Origin: Syntrophobacterales bacterium
GTDB taxonomy: Bacteria; Desulfobacterota; Syntrophorhabdia; Syntrophorhabdales; Syntrophorhabdaceae
Direction: 5' to 3'
Length of the DNA: 43,728 nucleotides
Assembly (NCBI GenBank): GCA_031274925.1
Contig: JAISPL010000042.1
Span: forward strand, 1 to 43,728
Under the pieces are notes generated by a model that searched no databases, was not told the DNA's origin, and saw nothing but the letters and a program-made list of their open reading frames with translations. A program made the translations under genes and the position numbers. Of this stretch, positions 1-8,257 are shown piece by piece (positions within the stretch are counted from its first letter, which is position 1; each line of letters starts with the position of its first letter).

Positions 1-69
1 CCGCAGGCTTGTGAGCTACAAAAAAGAGTAAGCTTTGATATACCGAATATACCGATAACTTAAATTAAG

Positions 70-120
70 CAACATAACCCCGTCAGGGATAAACAAATAA
101 GCCCTGACGGGGTTATGTTG
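70..120 (-). terminator. Long perfect inverted repeat downstream of lnt
   Basis: The arms at 70-88 and 102-120 are exact reverse complements (19 bp) around a 13-nt loop. On the minus strand the hairpin is followed by the short AT-rich run TTAATTTA, so it could act as a weak intrinsic terminator for the phoH-pgpH-ybeY-lnt operon, although it lies about 155 bp past the lnt stop. No true U-run is present, so a transposon-end remnant or transcript-stabilising hairpin is equally possible. Confidence 0.4.
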
Positions 121-153
121 TATAGAAATATCATTGTACTCCCATGATAGACG

Positions 154-321
154 ATGTTCCTTATCGACAGCATTGTTAATGTGATTGATAGTTTGCAATC
201 GCAAGTGATGGAAGGAGTCAGGGAAGTTACCTTGACTGTTGCAAAGACGGTTTTAACGGCCAATGGCATAGGAATCATGGGCGGCGGCGGTACGCCCGGA
301 CCTTTGGGCTTGCCAATATGA
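154..321 (+). CDS. Possible small ORF overlapping the 3' end of lnt
   Basis: A 55-codon frame runs from the ATG at 154 to a TGA at 319-321. It starts MFLIDSIVNVIDS and ends in a glycine/proline-rich tail (GGGGTPGPLGLPI). The N-terminal part is aliphatic and could form an amphipathic helix. It overlaps the end of lnt on the other strand by 47 bp and has no clear Shine-Dalgarno sequence. I do not recognise it; it may be chance or the remnant of a larger gene. The rest of 1-274 holds only the inverted repeat listed separately. Confidence 0.15.
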   Translation: MFLIDSIVNVIDSLQSQVMEGVREVTLTVAKTVLTANGIGIMGGGGTPGPLGLPI

Positions 322-1804
322 GCGCCGCTAAAAAAATCACGCAGAGCGTCACGAAGTAATCTCCGTAACGGATGTAGAGCGTTTTTGTCTCTTTTAAGGT
401 GAACTCCCCTGTCAGCACTGCCGGCTCGAAGATCGGGGTCTTCTTTCGGATGCGGCCCTGGGGGTCTATGATGGCGCTGATCCCGGTATTTGCCGCCCTT
501 AGCACAAACCTGTCGGATTCCACAGCCCTGAACACATAAAACGCAAGGTGCTGATATGGGGCAGACGTGCGGTCATACCAGGCGTCGTTCGTGATATTTA
601 CAAGGACCTGGGCGCCCCTTTGCACAGTCTCTCTTGTTATGTAAGGGAATACGCCCTCATAGCAGATGAGCATGCCGATCCTGCCTTTATCTGTGCACAC
701 CGGCTCATGGTTTTCTCCTGGAAAAAACTCACCGACCTGCATGCTTAATTTTTCGCTTAGTTTTTCAAGGAAGGAAAGCCAGGACCTGAGCGGCGTGTAC
801 TCCCCGAAGGGGACGAGGTGGCCCTTGCTGTACCGTCCCTCTTCTCTGTTGTCGGGGCCGAGCACATAAGCGGAGTTATAAAGTCTGTTGTCTGCGGTCC
901 TCGATACGGTACCGAAGAGGAGGAGGGCCCCGGTAATGGAGGGTAAACTCCCTATATATGTTTTTACATTAGGCTCCTGATCGAAGATAACAGGTATCGC
1001 GGTTTCTGGCCACACCACAATGTTGACGTCTTTATCTGTATTCACCGTGGCCTGGTAGTACGTGTTGACGGTCTTTACCTTGAACGCTTCGTCCCACTTG
1101 ACGTCTTGGGCGATATTTCCCTGTATTATAGCGGCTTTCAATCCACCAGAATCTTGGGAATGGAGTTTTGCGATTCCATATGTGATTGATGAAAGCAACA
1201 AGACAAATATGACGGCAGAATATACGAGGGAAATCTTTCTTCTGCGGAGCAGAGTGAAGGCAATGGCATTCACCGCCACAATGAGGAAGGAGATGAAATA
1301 GGTACCCGTAATGGAGGCCACCTGAATAAAAGGGAGGAAGTTATATTGCGAGTGGGCCAGGAAACTCCAAGGGAATCCTGTGAGAAGAGCGCCTCTCAGG
1401 TATTCAAGCATTATCCAGATTGGAGGTGCGGTGAGATAGAAAGGGATGGAGAACTTGTTCTGAAGAAACATGATCCCGAGAGCGAAGCATGCCGTATAGG
1501 TGGCCATATAAAATACGAACAGCATTAGGATGAGAAAACTGAGATAGATATTGATGCCGCCATACTTGTGCATGGCGACGATAACCCAGTAAATCAATCC
1601 CAGGTAGCAGGCGACCCCGGTGATATAGCCCGATATCAGGCTTCGCCGAAAACTTCCTTCGTCCAGCGAATAGAACAGGGGAATGAGGGCAAAAAAGGCG
1701 AGATATGAGAGAGAAACAGGCGGCTGGATGAGGACGAGCAGGGCACCTGAGAGGAGAGGAAGGCTAAAGGGTGATCTCTTTATAGATTTCAAGCGACGTA
1801 ACAT
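275..1804 (-). CDS. lnt: Apolipoprotein N-acyltransferase
   Basis: Lnt transfers an acyl chain from phospholipid to the N-terminal cysteine of diacylglyceryl lipoproteins in the inner membrane, the last step of lipoprotein maturation. The 509-aa protein has an N-terminal block of about six or seven membrane segments (residues 13-210), then a nitrilase domain (about 222-480) and a last membrane helix (about 485-503). The nitrilase triad is visible: Glu267 in WPETA, Lys327 just before the VPFGEY loop, and Cys381 in ICYEG, matching E267/K335/C387 of E. coli. Length is normal. Its start lies 41 bp inside the end of ybeY, so translation is probably coupled. lgt, the first enzyme of the pathway, lies about 5 kb away on the same strand. 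Confidence 0.95.
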   Translation of the reverse strand: MLRRLKSIKRSPFSLPLLSGALLVLIQPPVSLSYLAFFALIPLFYSLDEGSFRRSLISGYITGVACYLGLIYWVIVAMHKYGGINIYLSFLILMLFVFYMATYTACFALGIMFLQNKFSIPFYLTAPPIWIMLEYLRGALLTGFPWSFLAHSQYNFLPFIQVASITGTYFISFLIVAVNAIAFTLLRRRKISLVYSAVIFVLLLSSITYGIAKLHSQDSGGLKAAIIQGNIAQDVKWDEAFKVKTVNTYYQATVNTDKDVNIVVWPETAIPVIFDQEPNVKTYIGSLPSITGALLLFGTVSRTADNRLYNSAYVLGPDNREEGRYSKGHLVPFGEYTPLRSWLSFLEKLSEKLSMQVGEFFPGENHEPVCTDKGRIGMLICYEGVFPYITRETVQRGAQVLVNITNDAWYDRTSAPYQHLAFYVFRAVESDRFVLRAANTGISAIIDPQGRIRKKTPIFEPAVLTGEFTLKETKTLYIRYGDYFVTLCVIFLAALILASPKVRAYRRRP

Positions 1805-2285
1805 ACGTGAGAAGCTTTTTTTCCCTGTATCTCATTCTCCTGCTCTCGTTGCCTCCCTTTTCGTGGTCAAAACCGACTATATGAAGTAACCCATGAATAA
1901 TAAGGGCGGCAACCCTTTCGTAGAAAGGGATGTGAGCCCCATCTGCCTCTTCCTGCGCCTTCTCAAGAGAGATTATAATATCGCCGATTATTTCACAAGG
2001 TAATTCCGGCATTTCCGGTTTACGTGCCTCCCCGGGACCGACTGCGGCGCCGGAGGAGCTTCCGTGACAGACCCCTCCAAGATAAGAAAAAGATATCACA
2101 TTCGTTGGCCTGTCTTTTCCGAAAAATTCCCTGTTCAGTTTTTGTATTTGCCTGTTATTAATAAACAGGATGCTCACATCCTTATCCGGTAGCTTTAAAT
2201 ACTTGAGTAGGTTTTCCGTTATCTTTTGTATGCGCCTTTTGTCCGTTTTGAACGATCTTTGGGAATCTCTTATCAGCGCCGTCAT
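1764..2285 (-). CDS. ybeY: Endoribonuclease YbeY (rRNA maturation factor)
   Basis: YbeY is a zinc metalloprotein needed for 16S rRNA 3'-end maturation and ribosome quality control. The metal site HGLLHIVGFDH is at residues 131-141, and the preceding conserved segment RPTNVISFSY is at 59-68. The ATG at 2285 is supported by a strong Shine-Dalgarno sequence (GGAAAGG, 7 nt spacing). Residues about 69-97 (GGVCHGSSSGAAVGPG...) form a glycine/proline-rich insertion between NVISFSY and GDIIIS, where most YbeY proteins have a short loop. The gene sits between pgpH and lnt, the usual phoH-HDIG-ybeY order. It overlaps pgpH by 104 bp and lnt by 41 bp. Confidence 0.95.
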   Translation of the reverse strand: MTALIRDSQRSFKTDKRRIQKITENLLKYLKLPDKDVSILFINNRQIQKLNREFFGKDRPTNVISFSYLGGVCHGSSSGAAVGPGEARKPEMPELPCEIIGDIIISLEKAQEEADGAHIPFYERVAALIIHGLLHIVGFDHEKGGNESRRMRYREKKLLTYVTSLEIYKEITL

Positions 2286-3894
2286 TGGTTGTCCTTTCCG
2301 GGTATTGTATTCGATGGTGGAATATGCCTATCAGGATCGTGATGAAGCTTTTTTGAATTGCATAGAGGTCCTTCAACGTAAGTTCACACTCGTCAAGTTG
2401 CCCGTCAAGGAATATATTCTCTATGATATTTTGAATATGCGTCTCAATCCGCTTCGGCGTCGGCTCTTCAAGAGTCCTTGATGACGCCTCTACTGCATCG
2501 GCGAGCATGAGAATGCCTGCATCCCTTGTCTGGGGTTTAGGCCCCAAGTATCTGAAATCATTTTCGTTTACGAGATGAAACTTCGGGTCCTCCAATTCCT
2601 TCGCCCTGCTGAAAAAATAACTGACCACGCTGGTTCCATGGTGCTGACGTATCATTTCCGTTATTTTTCGTCCGAGTTTGTATTTGTCGGCAAGATCAAC
2701 GCCTTCTTTTACGTGGGAAAGAATGATGAGGGCGCTCATGTTAGGGCTTAGCCCCTTGTGAGCGTCATCAAAACTGATCCTGTTTTCAATGAAATAATGA
2801 GGCAGTTTAAGTTTTCCTATGTCGTGGTAATACGCTGATACGCGGGTCAGGAGAGGGTGGGCTCCGATACTCTCGGCAGCGGCTTTCGCAAGGTTGCCCA
2901 CAAGAATGCTGTGATGATACGTGCCCGGGGCTTCAACCATCATGGCTTCAAGGAGTGGGTGTTCAAGGTTTGCCAACTCCAGGAGTTTTATGTCCGTGGT
3001 GTAGGCGAAGAGATGTTCTATGATGGGAAGGAGACCGAGGGCGATAAAACTGCTCCCTATACCGCTCAAAAGGATAAAGACTATTTTTATGGGAATGTCG
3101 GACAGAGATTCTCCGAAAAACACGTGAAAAAGAATCATGGCGAAGCTCATGATAAAGGCAGTGTAGATCCCTGCCTTCAGGATCGTGTTCCTGTTCTCAC
3201 ATCTTCCAGAGAAATGGGAGGCAAGGATGTTTGCGAGCAGAGTATAGAGAAATACGGCAAAGCTTTCCTGAAAAGCAAATCCCATGGCTATACTTAAGAT
3301 AAGAGAAAAAATGATGGTGGCTTCCGAAAAGAGGACGATCCTCATTATGATCCCGAACAGAAATATGGGTACAATGTAGAATATGTAAGTCGCATTGTCT
3401 TGGACGAAATATCCGAAAATGAGGACCAGCGCTTTTACGAAGGAAATAGTAAATACAGTGAGAAGGGAGCCAAAGATAAGGTCTTTTTGTGACAGTGCAA
3501 ATTTCTTGATGTTTGTCCGGGCATATTCATAAATGACGGCAATGGACAGAAAGAGCAAAGCAAAGATGGACAGGAACTTCCCAATTACCACCTCCTTTTT
3601 TTCAAGCTCGTTTAGTCGTGAAAGGATACTGAGATGTAAATCGTTGACCCGTTCCCCTTCTCTGACGATGATTTCGCCTTTTTTTACCGTTATCCCGGTC
3701 CCGGGGATACGCAACTCTGAGGGAGATTTGATGTTCTCCCTCGAAATATCACCAAGATTGTACCTGGCGATCTGGAATGGATACCTGATATGTATGATTA
3801 GAGTGAGAGCTAAAGCAAAGAAGAAAAGAACAGAAATTTTTTTCCAGTCGGGATGTGAGGTAGGTTTATCTTTCTTATCCTTAAGAATTTGCAT
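2182..3894 (-). CDS. pgpH: Membrane HD-domain phosphohydrolase, PgpH type (7TMR-HDED/HDIG)
   Basis: PgpH-like proteins are membrane phosphodiesterases; characterised homologues hydrolyse cyclic di-AMP. From the ATG at 3894 the protein is 570 aa: an N-terminal membrane helix (about 17-36), a short extracytoplasmic segment containing GEIIVREGERV, a bundle of membrane helices (about 105-300), then a cytoplasmic HD domain with YHHSILVGNLA and YYHDIGKL. The extracytoplasmic 7TMR-HDED part is much shorter than in Firmicutes. I chose 3894 because it has the Shine-Dalgarno AGGA and gives a 14-bp overlap with phoH; an upstream ATG at 3993 would extend far into phoH. The last 35 or so codons after FHHRIQYPE run out of phase into ybeY. 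The substrate here is inferred from the family. Confidence 0.88.
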   Translation of the reverse strand: MQILKDKKDKPTSHPDWKKISVLFFFALALTLIIHIRYPFQIARYNLGDISRENIKSPSELRIPGTGITVKKGEIIVREGERVNDLHLSILSRLNELEKKEVVIGKFLSIFALLFLSIAVIYEYARTNIKKFALSQKDLIFGSLLTVFTISFVKALVLIFGYFVQDNATYIFYIVPIFLFGIIMRIVLFSEATIIFSLILSIAMGFAFQESFAVFLYTLLANILASHFSGRCENRNTILKAGIYTAFIMSFAMILFHVFFGESLSDIPIKIVFILLSGIGSSFIALGLLPIIEHLFAYTTDIKLLELANLEHPLLEAMMVEAPGTYHHSILVGNLAKAAAESIGAHPLLTRVSAYYHDIGKLKLPHYFIENRISFDDAHKGLSPNMSALIILSHVKEGVDLADKYKLGRKITEMIRQHHGTSVVSYFFSRAKELEDPKFHLVNENDFRYLGPKPQTRDAGILMLADAVEASSRTLEEPTPKRIETHIQNIIENIFLDGQLDECELTLKDLYAIQKSFITILIGIFHHRIQYPERTTNDGADKRFPKIVQNGQKAHTKDNGKPTQVFKATG

Positions 3895-4879
3895 TGTTCC
3901 TACCCCTAGATTCCGACTCTCTTGTTGAATAAGCCTTGATGATTTTCTGAAGCAGAGGGTGCCTAACCACGTCTCTGCCGGTGAAATACACAAACTGAAT
4001 ACCCTTTATTCCCTTGAGAATACCCTGAATTTCCACAAGGCCGCTCGATTTCTTGTCCGGGAGGTCAATCTGTGTCACATCACCGGCAATCACGGTCTTT
4101 GAGGAGAATCCGAGCCTCGTAAGAAACATTTTCATCTGTTCTGACACCGTGTTCTGGGCCTCGTCAAGAATGATAAAGGCATCGTTCAGAGTTCTTCCTC
4201 TCATGAAAGCCAGGGGCGCGATCTCTATTATCCCCTTTTCGAGCAGCCTGGTGGCCCTTTCCATGTCTACCATGTCGTAGAGCGCGTCATAGAGAGGTCT
4301 AAGGTAAGGATTTACTTTATCGTGCAAAGTCCCGGGAAGGAAGCCGAGCTTTTCCCCCGCTTCAATGGCCGGTCTGGTCAGAATGATCCTGGACACCTCT
4401 TTTCTGTAATACGAGGAGAGGGCCATGGCCATGGCGAGATATGTCTTGCCGGTGCCCGCCGGGCCTATGCCGATAACCATGTCGTGCTTTTTTACAGCCT
4501 CTATATAAATCTTCTGATTGCGCGTCTTCGGGGTTATCAGCTTCTTTGAGGGGAAAATATAGATCTGGTCTTTGTATAACTCGTCAAGCATATTATTGGT
4601 ATGGACGATGTGGCGTACCGCATGATCTATATCGGCCTGGTTCACGATAAAGCCTTTCTTGATGATCCCATGAAGCTGTCCGATTACCTTATTGGTGTTT
4701 TCAATTTCTTTTTTTTCGCCTATGATCGTGAGATGGTTGCCTCTGATGCTGGTCTTTACATTGAAGTATTTCTTCAGGTATTTTATATTTTCATCCTGCG
4801 GACCAAATAGATTTCGCGCAACATTTGTGTCATCAAAGGAAAGCTTTAAGAGCCCTTCCTCGTGTCTTCTGTCTTCCAA
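3881..4879 (-). CDS. phoH: PhoH-family ATPase
   Basis: PhoH-like P-loop ATPases are widespread cytoplasmic proteins linked to RNA metabolism and are often encoded beside ybeY; the exact role is unsettled. The 332-aa protein has an N-terminal KH-like region (about 10-80), Walker A GPAGTGKT (139-146) and Walker B AFIILDEAQ (about 234). Length and layout are typical. The start is a TTG at 4879. An in-frame TGA lies seven codons upstream and no ATG or GTG intervenes; a GAGGAGGT ribosome-binding site lies 12 nt before the TTG, slightly far. It is the first gene of the phoH-pgpH-ybeY-lnt operon, with an extended -10 promoter just upstream. Confidence 0.93.
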   Translation of the reverse strand: MEDRRHEEGLLKLSFDDTNVARNLFGPQDENIKYLKKYFNVKTSIRGNHLTIIGEKKEIENTNKVIGQLHGIIKKGFIVNQADIDHAVRHIVHTNNMLDELYKDQIYIFPSKKLITPKTRNQKIYIEAVKKHDMVIGIGPAGTGKTYLAMAMALSSYYRKEVSRIILTRPAIEAGEKLGFLPGTLHDKVNPYLRPLYDALYDMVDMERATRLLEKGIIEIAPLAFMRGRTLNDAFIILDEAQNTVSEQMKMFLTRLGFSSKTVIAGDVTQIDLPDKKSSGLVEIQGILKGIKGIQFVYFTGRDVVRHPLLQKIIKAYSTRESESRGRNNANS

Positions 4880-4924
4880 AAAAGCCGATTGACCTCCTCA
4901 TCAGGGACTAATTTTCTAGAGAAC

Positions 4925-4951
4925 ATTATATCATAATAATGGCATTTGCAA
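4925..4951 (-). promoter_or_regulatory. Predicted sigma-70 promoter of the phoH operon
   Basis: On the minus strand the -10 box is a perfect TATAAT (4925-4930) preceded by TGA, an extended -10. A TTGCAA match to -35 lies at 4946-4951 with a short 15-nt spacer. Transcription would begin near 4917, about 40 nt before the phoH start. The extended -10 may compensate for the poor spacing. Confidence 0.5.
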
Positions 4952-5790
4952 TAGGCTTGTCCATAAATATCTTGCTCACCGACCAGAGGCAGAGCATTGT
5001 ATCTGGTCCTGGATGTATGCCCATCTTTATCAACATTTCTGAATGTTGTTCTCCAGGTAATGCATCTTTTTCTGAGAGGGTAACGAAATAGGAAGGTACG
5101 TCGATAAATCATTGCGTTGTTTCTTTTCCCTTCGTGATGGTGTCGGTATATGAGGTTGGATGAGGTGTTCCGCCCAAGACATGCTCTGTAGCATCGCGGG
5201 TCTTAAGAATGATCCTGCGAATCCGAAGAACAAGGGCGAATGGCTATCACTGCCGTTGAAACCGATGAACATGGCATGGCCCTGTTTGGGGTAAATGAGG
5301 AGATCAGCAGAAGATCCGGGTTTGACCCAAGCGCACCCCGTGTGTTGGTAACCCAAGTCATTGTGGGTAACCTCGAACCTGCAAGTCATCATGGAGGGGT
5401 TGCAACCGTGAGCAATCGGGCCATGGTCTCGGGTTTTAGCGTTTCTGTCGTGAAGAGACGGGAGGTCCAAGCCAGCATGTCATATGCAATCGATATGCCT
5501 GCCCCCGAAGCGTATTGCCCGGAGAAACTCCATGAGTTCCATAATTGATGGTTGAGTCTGGCCGTCCTGCCAAGCATTCCCGGCGTACTGAGTCTAGGAA
5601 ATTTGCCCGTTAGCGTAATCGCACCTAGGCCATATTTCCAGGCGTTAATGAAGTGGTTTTTACACTTTTCCACTGTGCAGTGCGCTGCAGCTTCGGCGAC
5701 GAAGAATAGGTAGTGTAGCTATTGGCGACGGAATAGATGTAGCCTATCTTGGAACCAACGCCAAAGGCGCCGTTTAGTCTATGATCCGGC
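4952..5790. other. Unassigned 0.84-kb stretch between lgt and phoH
   Basis: No gene is recognisable here. Several short overlapping frames exist on both strands (for example 5240-5548 plus, 5030-5470 minus and 5389-5673 minus), but none has a recognisable motif, a good ribosome-binding site or a coherent hydrophobicity pattern. The base composition is close to that of neighbouring genes rather than AT-rich spacer, so a decayed gene or insertion element is possible. I looked for tRNA, tmRNA and RNase P RNA signatures and found none. Confidence 0.4.
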
Positions 5791-6591
5791 TTATCGTACC
5801 CATTTCCCGTTCTGTTCCTTTCTGGGAAGGTAGATAAACTTCAAGCCAAGACCCACCGCTATCATGGCCAGGCTCAATATCTGTCCCATGGACAGAATGC
5901 CCAGAAAATAACCTAATTGCAGGTCAGGCTCCCTGAATAGCTCACAGAATATTCTGAAAACGCCGTAAAGCACAAGAAAAAGGGCGAGTACATCCCCGTC
6001 CCTTTTCTTCTTGTCTTTATATATCCAAAGGACAATGAACATTACGAGACCTTCCAAGAATGCCTCGTAGAGTTGCGAAGGGTGCCTTGGCTGTGCGCCC
6101 CCCTGGGGGAATATCATAGCCCATGGGAACTGTGAAGGTTTCCCAAAGAGCTCACCGTTGATGAAATTGCCTATCCTTCCGAACATGAGACCAACAGGGC
6201 AGGTAGGAATGATAAGGTCTCCAATGCCGAAAAAGTTGAGGCGTTTTCGCTTTATTGTAATATAGCCTGCAATGGTTGCCCCTATGAGTCCTCCGTGAAA
6301 GGACATGCCGCCATGCCAAAGTGCCAGAGCCTCAGCGGGATGCTCCAAATAAAATCCAAGATTGTAAAAAAGAACGTACCCGAGCCTCGCCCCCACGATA
6401 AGCCCGAGGATGAGACAAAAAAAGAGGTCGTCAATTGTGGTTTGAGCGATACTGATTTTTTTCTTTCTTAATTGGTAACACAATAAGAGATACGAAGAGA
6501 TAAAACCGAAAGCGTACATGAGGCCGTACCACCGGAGAGCTAGCGGTCCTATCTTGACGATCACCGGATCTATGTCGGGATAGCTGATCAT
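5791..6591 (-). CDS. lgt: Phosphatidylglycerol:prolipoprotein diacylglyceryl transferase
   Basis: Lgt attaches diacylglycerol from phosphatidylglycerol to the lipobox cysteine, the first step of lipoprotein maturation in the inner membrane. The 266-aa protein is polytopic with about seven membrane helices. It carries the HGGLIGA motif (active-site histidine) and the Lgt signature GRIGNFINGE. The ATG at 6591 is preceded by a good GAGGAGGG ribosome-binding site. The upstream HAD gene ends 88 bp away on the same strand, so cotranscription is possible. The lipoprotein products would next meet LspA (not in the window), Lnt and the LolCD system encoded nearby. Confidence 0.96.
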   Translation of the reverse strand: MISYPDIDPVIVKIGPLALRWYGLMYAFGFISSYLLLCYQLRKKKISIAQTTIDDLFFCLILGLIVGARLGYVLFYNLGFYLEHPAEALALWHGGMSFHGGLIGATIAGYITIKRKRLNFFGIGDLIIPTCPVGLMFGRIGNFINGELFGKPSQFPWAMIFPQGGAQPRHPSQLYEAFLEGLVMFIVLWIYKDKKKRDGDVLALFLVLYGVFRIFCELFREPDLQLGYFLGILSMGQILSLAMIAVGLGLKFIYLPRKEQNGKWVR

Positions 6592-6679
6592 GGTTGTCTT
6601 CCCTCCTCATCAGTTCTTTGCCCGTACATTTGCCTTACGCCCATTAACCTTCCCATCCGCCCAACCTCCGTGCCTATTC

Positions 6680-7297
6680 TCAGATCTCATTTTTCCTGAT
6701 CACTTCCCACAATTCAGACGCCTCTTTGAAGACCATTCCCTGACACCAGCACGCCCTTGCGGCATCCACATTTTCCGCAATATCATCAACATAGAATACG
6801 CTCCCCGAAGAAATGTCCATTTTTTCGAAAATCACGTCAAATATCCGTTTCTTTGGTTTTTTGGCGCCAACCTCGAACGATAGTATCCATTCGTCGAAGG
6901 CATGCACGATGGGGTAGGTCTTTATGATATATGAAAAATGGAGCTCATTCGTATTGCTCAGCAAGAAAAGAGGCAGCCTTTTAAATTTGAGATATTGTAT
7001 TGCCTCATCCATGTCGGGATTACTCTGAAAAATTGGGTTCCAGATATTCTTAAACTCGTCAAAGCTGATTTGCAGTTCATAACGGTCCCTGATGATCACG
7101 AAGAATTCCATAGAGGAAATGAGACCTTCTTCATAGGGATTGACGAGTCCATTCTCCATATCGAACATAAAAGAGAAAAATTCTTGAGGGGAGGGAACAA
7201 TCTTCCTCCGGGTTTTTTTGAGCAGCCTTATCGCGATCTGTCTGTGCTCAAAAGGGAGGATCACATTTCCCAGATCAAACACAAAGAGTTTTATCAT
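6680..7297 (-). CDS. HAD-superfamily hydrolase, subfamily IA
   Basis: A 205-aa HAD hydrolase, probably a cytoplasmic small-molecule phosphatase. Motif I is FDLGNV (Asp8 as nucleophile; the usual second Asp is Gly, as in YihX-type members). Motif II is LLSNTN, motif III the Lys in GAKKPKKRIFD, and motif IV YVDDIAENVDAA. A helical cap lies between motifs I and II. The YihX/HAD-IA group includes sugar-phosphate phosphatases, but the substrate cannot be read from sequence. The start overlaps the end of the upstream TraB-like gene by 23 bp. It is not KdsC, which has a DVDGVLTDG motif and no cap. Confidence 0.85.
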   Translation of the reverse strand: MIKLFVFDLGNVILPFEHRQIAIRLLKKTRRKIVPSPQEFFSFMFDMENGLVNPYEEGLISSMEFFVIIRDRYELQISFDEFKNIWNPIFQSNPDMDEAIQYLKFKRLPLFLLSNTNELHFSYIIKTYPIVHAFDEWILSFEVGAKKPKKRIFDVIFEKMDISSGSVFYVDDIAENVDAARACWCQGMVFKEASELWEVIRKNEI

Positions 7298-8060
7298 AAA
7301 TAAATACCTTTACAGGTTTCAAGGGACCGTACAGATCGAATGGATCTTCAAGATGCCGCCACCCCGTGATATGGAGGAATTTTTTCCCTTTATGATATTT
7401 CCTTAGGACGGCGATTTTGTTGCTCATGTATTGGTCTCTCATGGACATCTCTTCTGTGTATGTCCCTGTTTTTACCCCTTTATCAAAGAAGAGTCGGGCC
7501 AGCACCTTCTCTTGATCGGCCCTTCCTTCGCTCTTTTGTGTCAGAAACCTTTCCAGATTGTCGGTACTCAGGAATTTCTCCATTTCTTTGAGCTTGATAT
7601 AAGAAAAAAAATCCATATCAACCAGGTGGAGCGGTACGCCGTGCTCTTGTGCATACCGGGACGCTCTGTCGAATTCGTAAGGCATCGCGACATATGTGAG
7701 TACCATAGATAACGTATTGTCATAACACGGCAGGTTATTCTTTTTCAATCTGTTATACGCCTCTTCGATTTGTCTTTTCAACGCAGGTCCCATTTCCTTT
7801 CTGAATCTCATGCTGTAATGGGAGAATTCTAGTGTAATTACCCGTGGTTCGACGGCCTCAAGCCAACGGTCGAGTAATCCGGAACCGTTCTCGTCTTTAT
7901 GAATTGCGCCGAGCATAATAAGTCCGTCTGCGGGCCGGAGAACCGCCTCAGAAACAGTGTCTTTCGGGAGCAAGCAGTTGTCCTTGCTGCTACCAGGACC
8001 TTTGGTATCAAATGATCCCATAAGTCTTTTAGATATCATATCTTTTGTGGAAAATGTCAA
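7275..8060 (-). CDS. TraB/GumN-like protein of unknown function
   Basis: The protein is up to 261 aa. Around residue 50 it has LGAIHKDENG, then PRVITLEFSHYS, and near the end MRDQYMSNKIAVL and FLHITGWRHLEDP. This order matches the TraB/PrgY/GumN fold: an N-terminal G-x-x-H motif, E-L-x-x-x-R-like helix, and a C-terminal R(D)xxM...GxxHL motif. Family members are putative membrane-associated metalloproteases, but function is poorly known. No signal peptide or membrane helix is visible. The longest frame begins with TTG at 8060, but ATGs at 8039 and 8021 are more plausible; none has a strong ribosome-binding site. It is probably cotranscribed with the overlapping HAD gene. Confidence 0.55.
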   Translation of the reverse strand: MTFSTKDMISKRLMGSFDTKGPGSSKDNCLLPKDTVSEAVLRPADGLIMLGAIHKDENGSGLLDRWLEAVEPRVITLEFSHYSMRFRKEMGPALKRQIEEAYNRLKKNNLPCYDNTLSMVLTYVAMPYEFDRASRYAQEHGVPLHLVDMDFFSYIKLKEMEKFLSTDNLERFLTQKSEGRADQEKVLARLFFDKGVKTGTYTEEMSMRDQYMSNKIAVLRKYHKGKKFLHITGWRHLEDPFDLYGPLKPVKVFIYDKTLCV

Positions 8061-8257
8061 GAAGCCGCAGGATCAGAGTTTCCTTAATCCCGGCACGATT
8101 ACATACTGAACTAGAATTCCCATCCTTCACGTGGCAAGAGATTGACTTGCACTATTATGGCACGCCAGATACAGGCTCTCTGGGGCAAGCTCATGAGTCT
8201 AGGAATTTAAACCGCATCTCTTAGCTTGAAATTTTCCTCTTGATCGCGACAGAAAGG

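Noticed and set aside
4952-5790. tmRNA, SRP RNA or RNase P RNA in the gap
   Set aside because: No alanine-tRNA-like ends, tag frame, conserved SRP loop or P4 core could be found.
6680-7297. The missing kdsC
   Set aside because: Its motif I (FDLGNV) and helical cap belong to HAD subfamily IA, not to the capless KdsC type.
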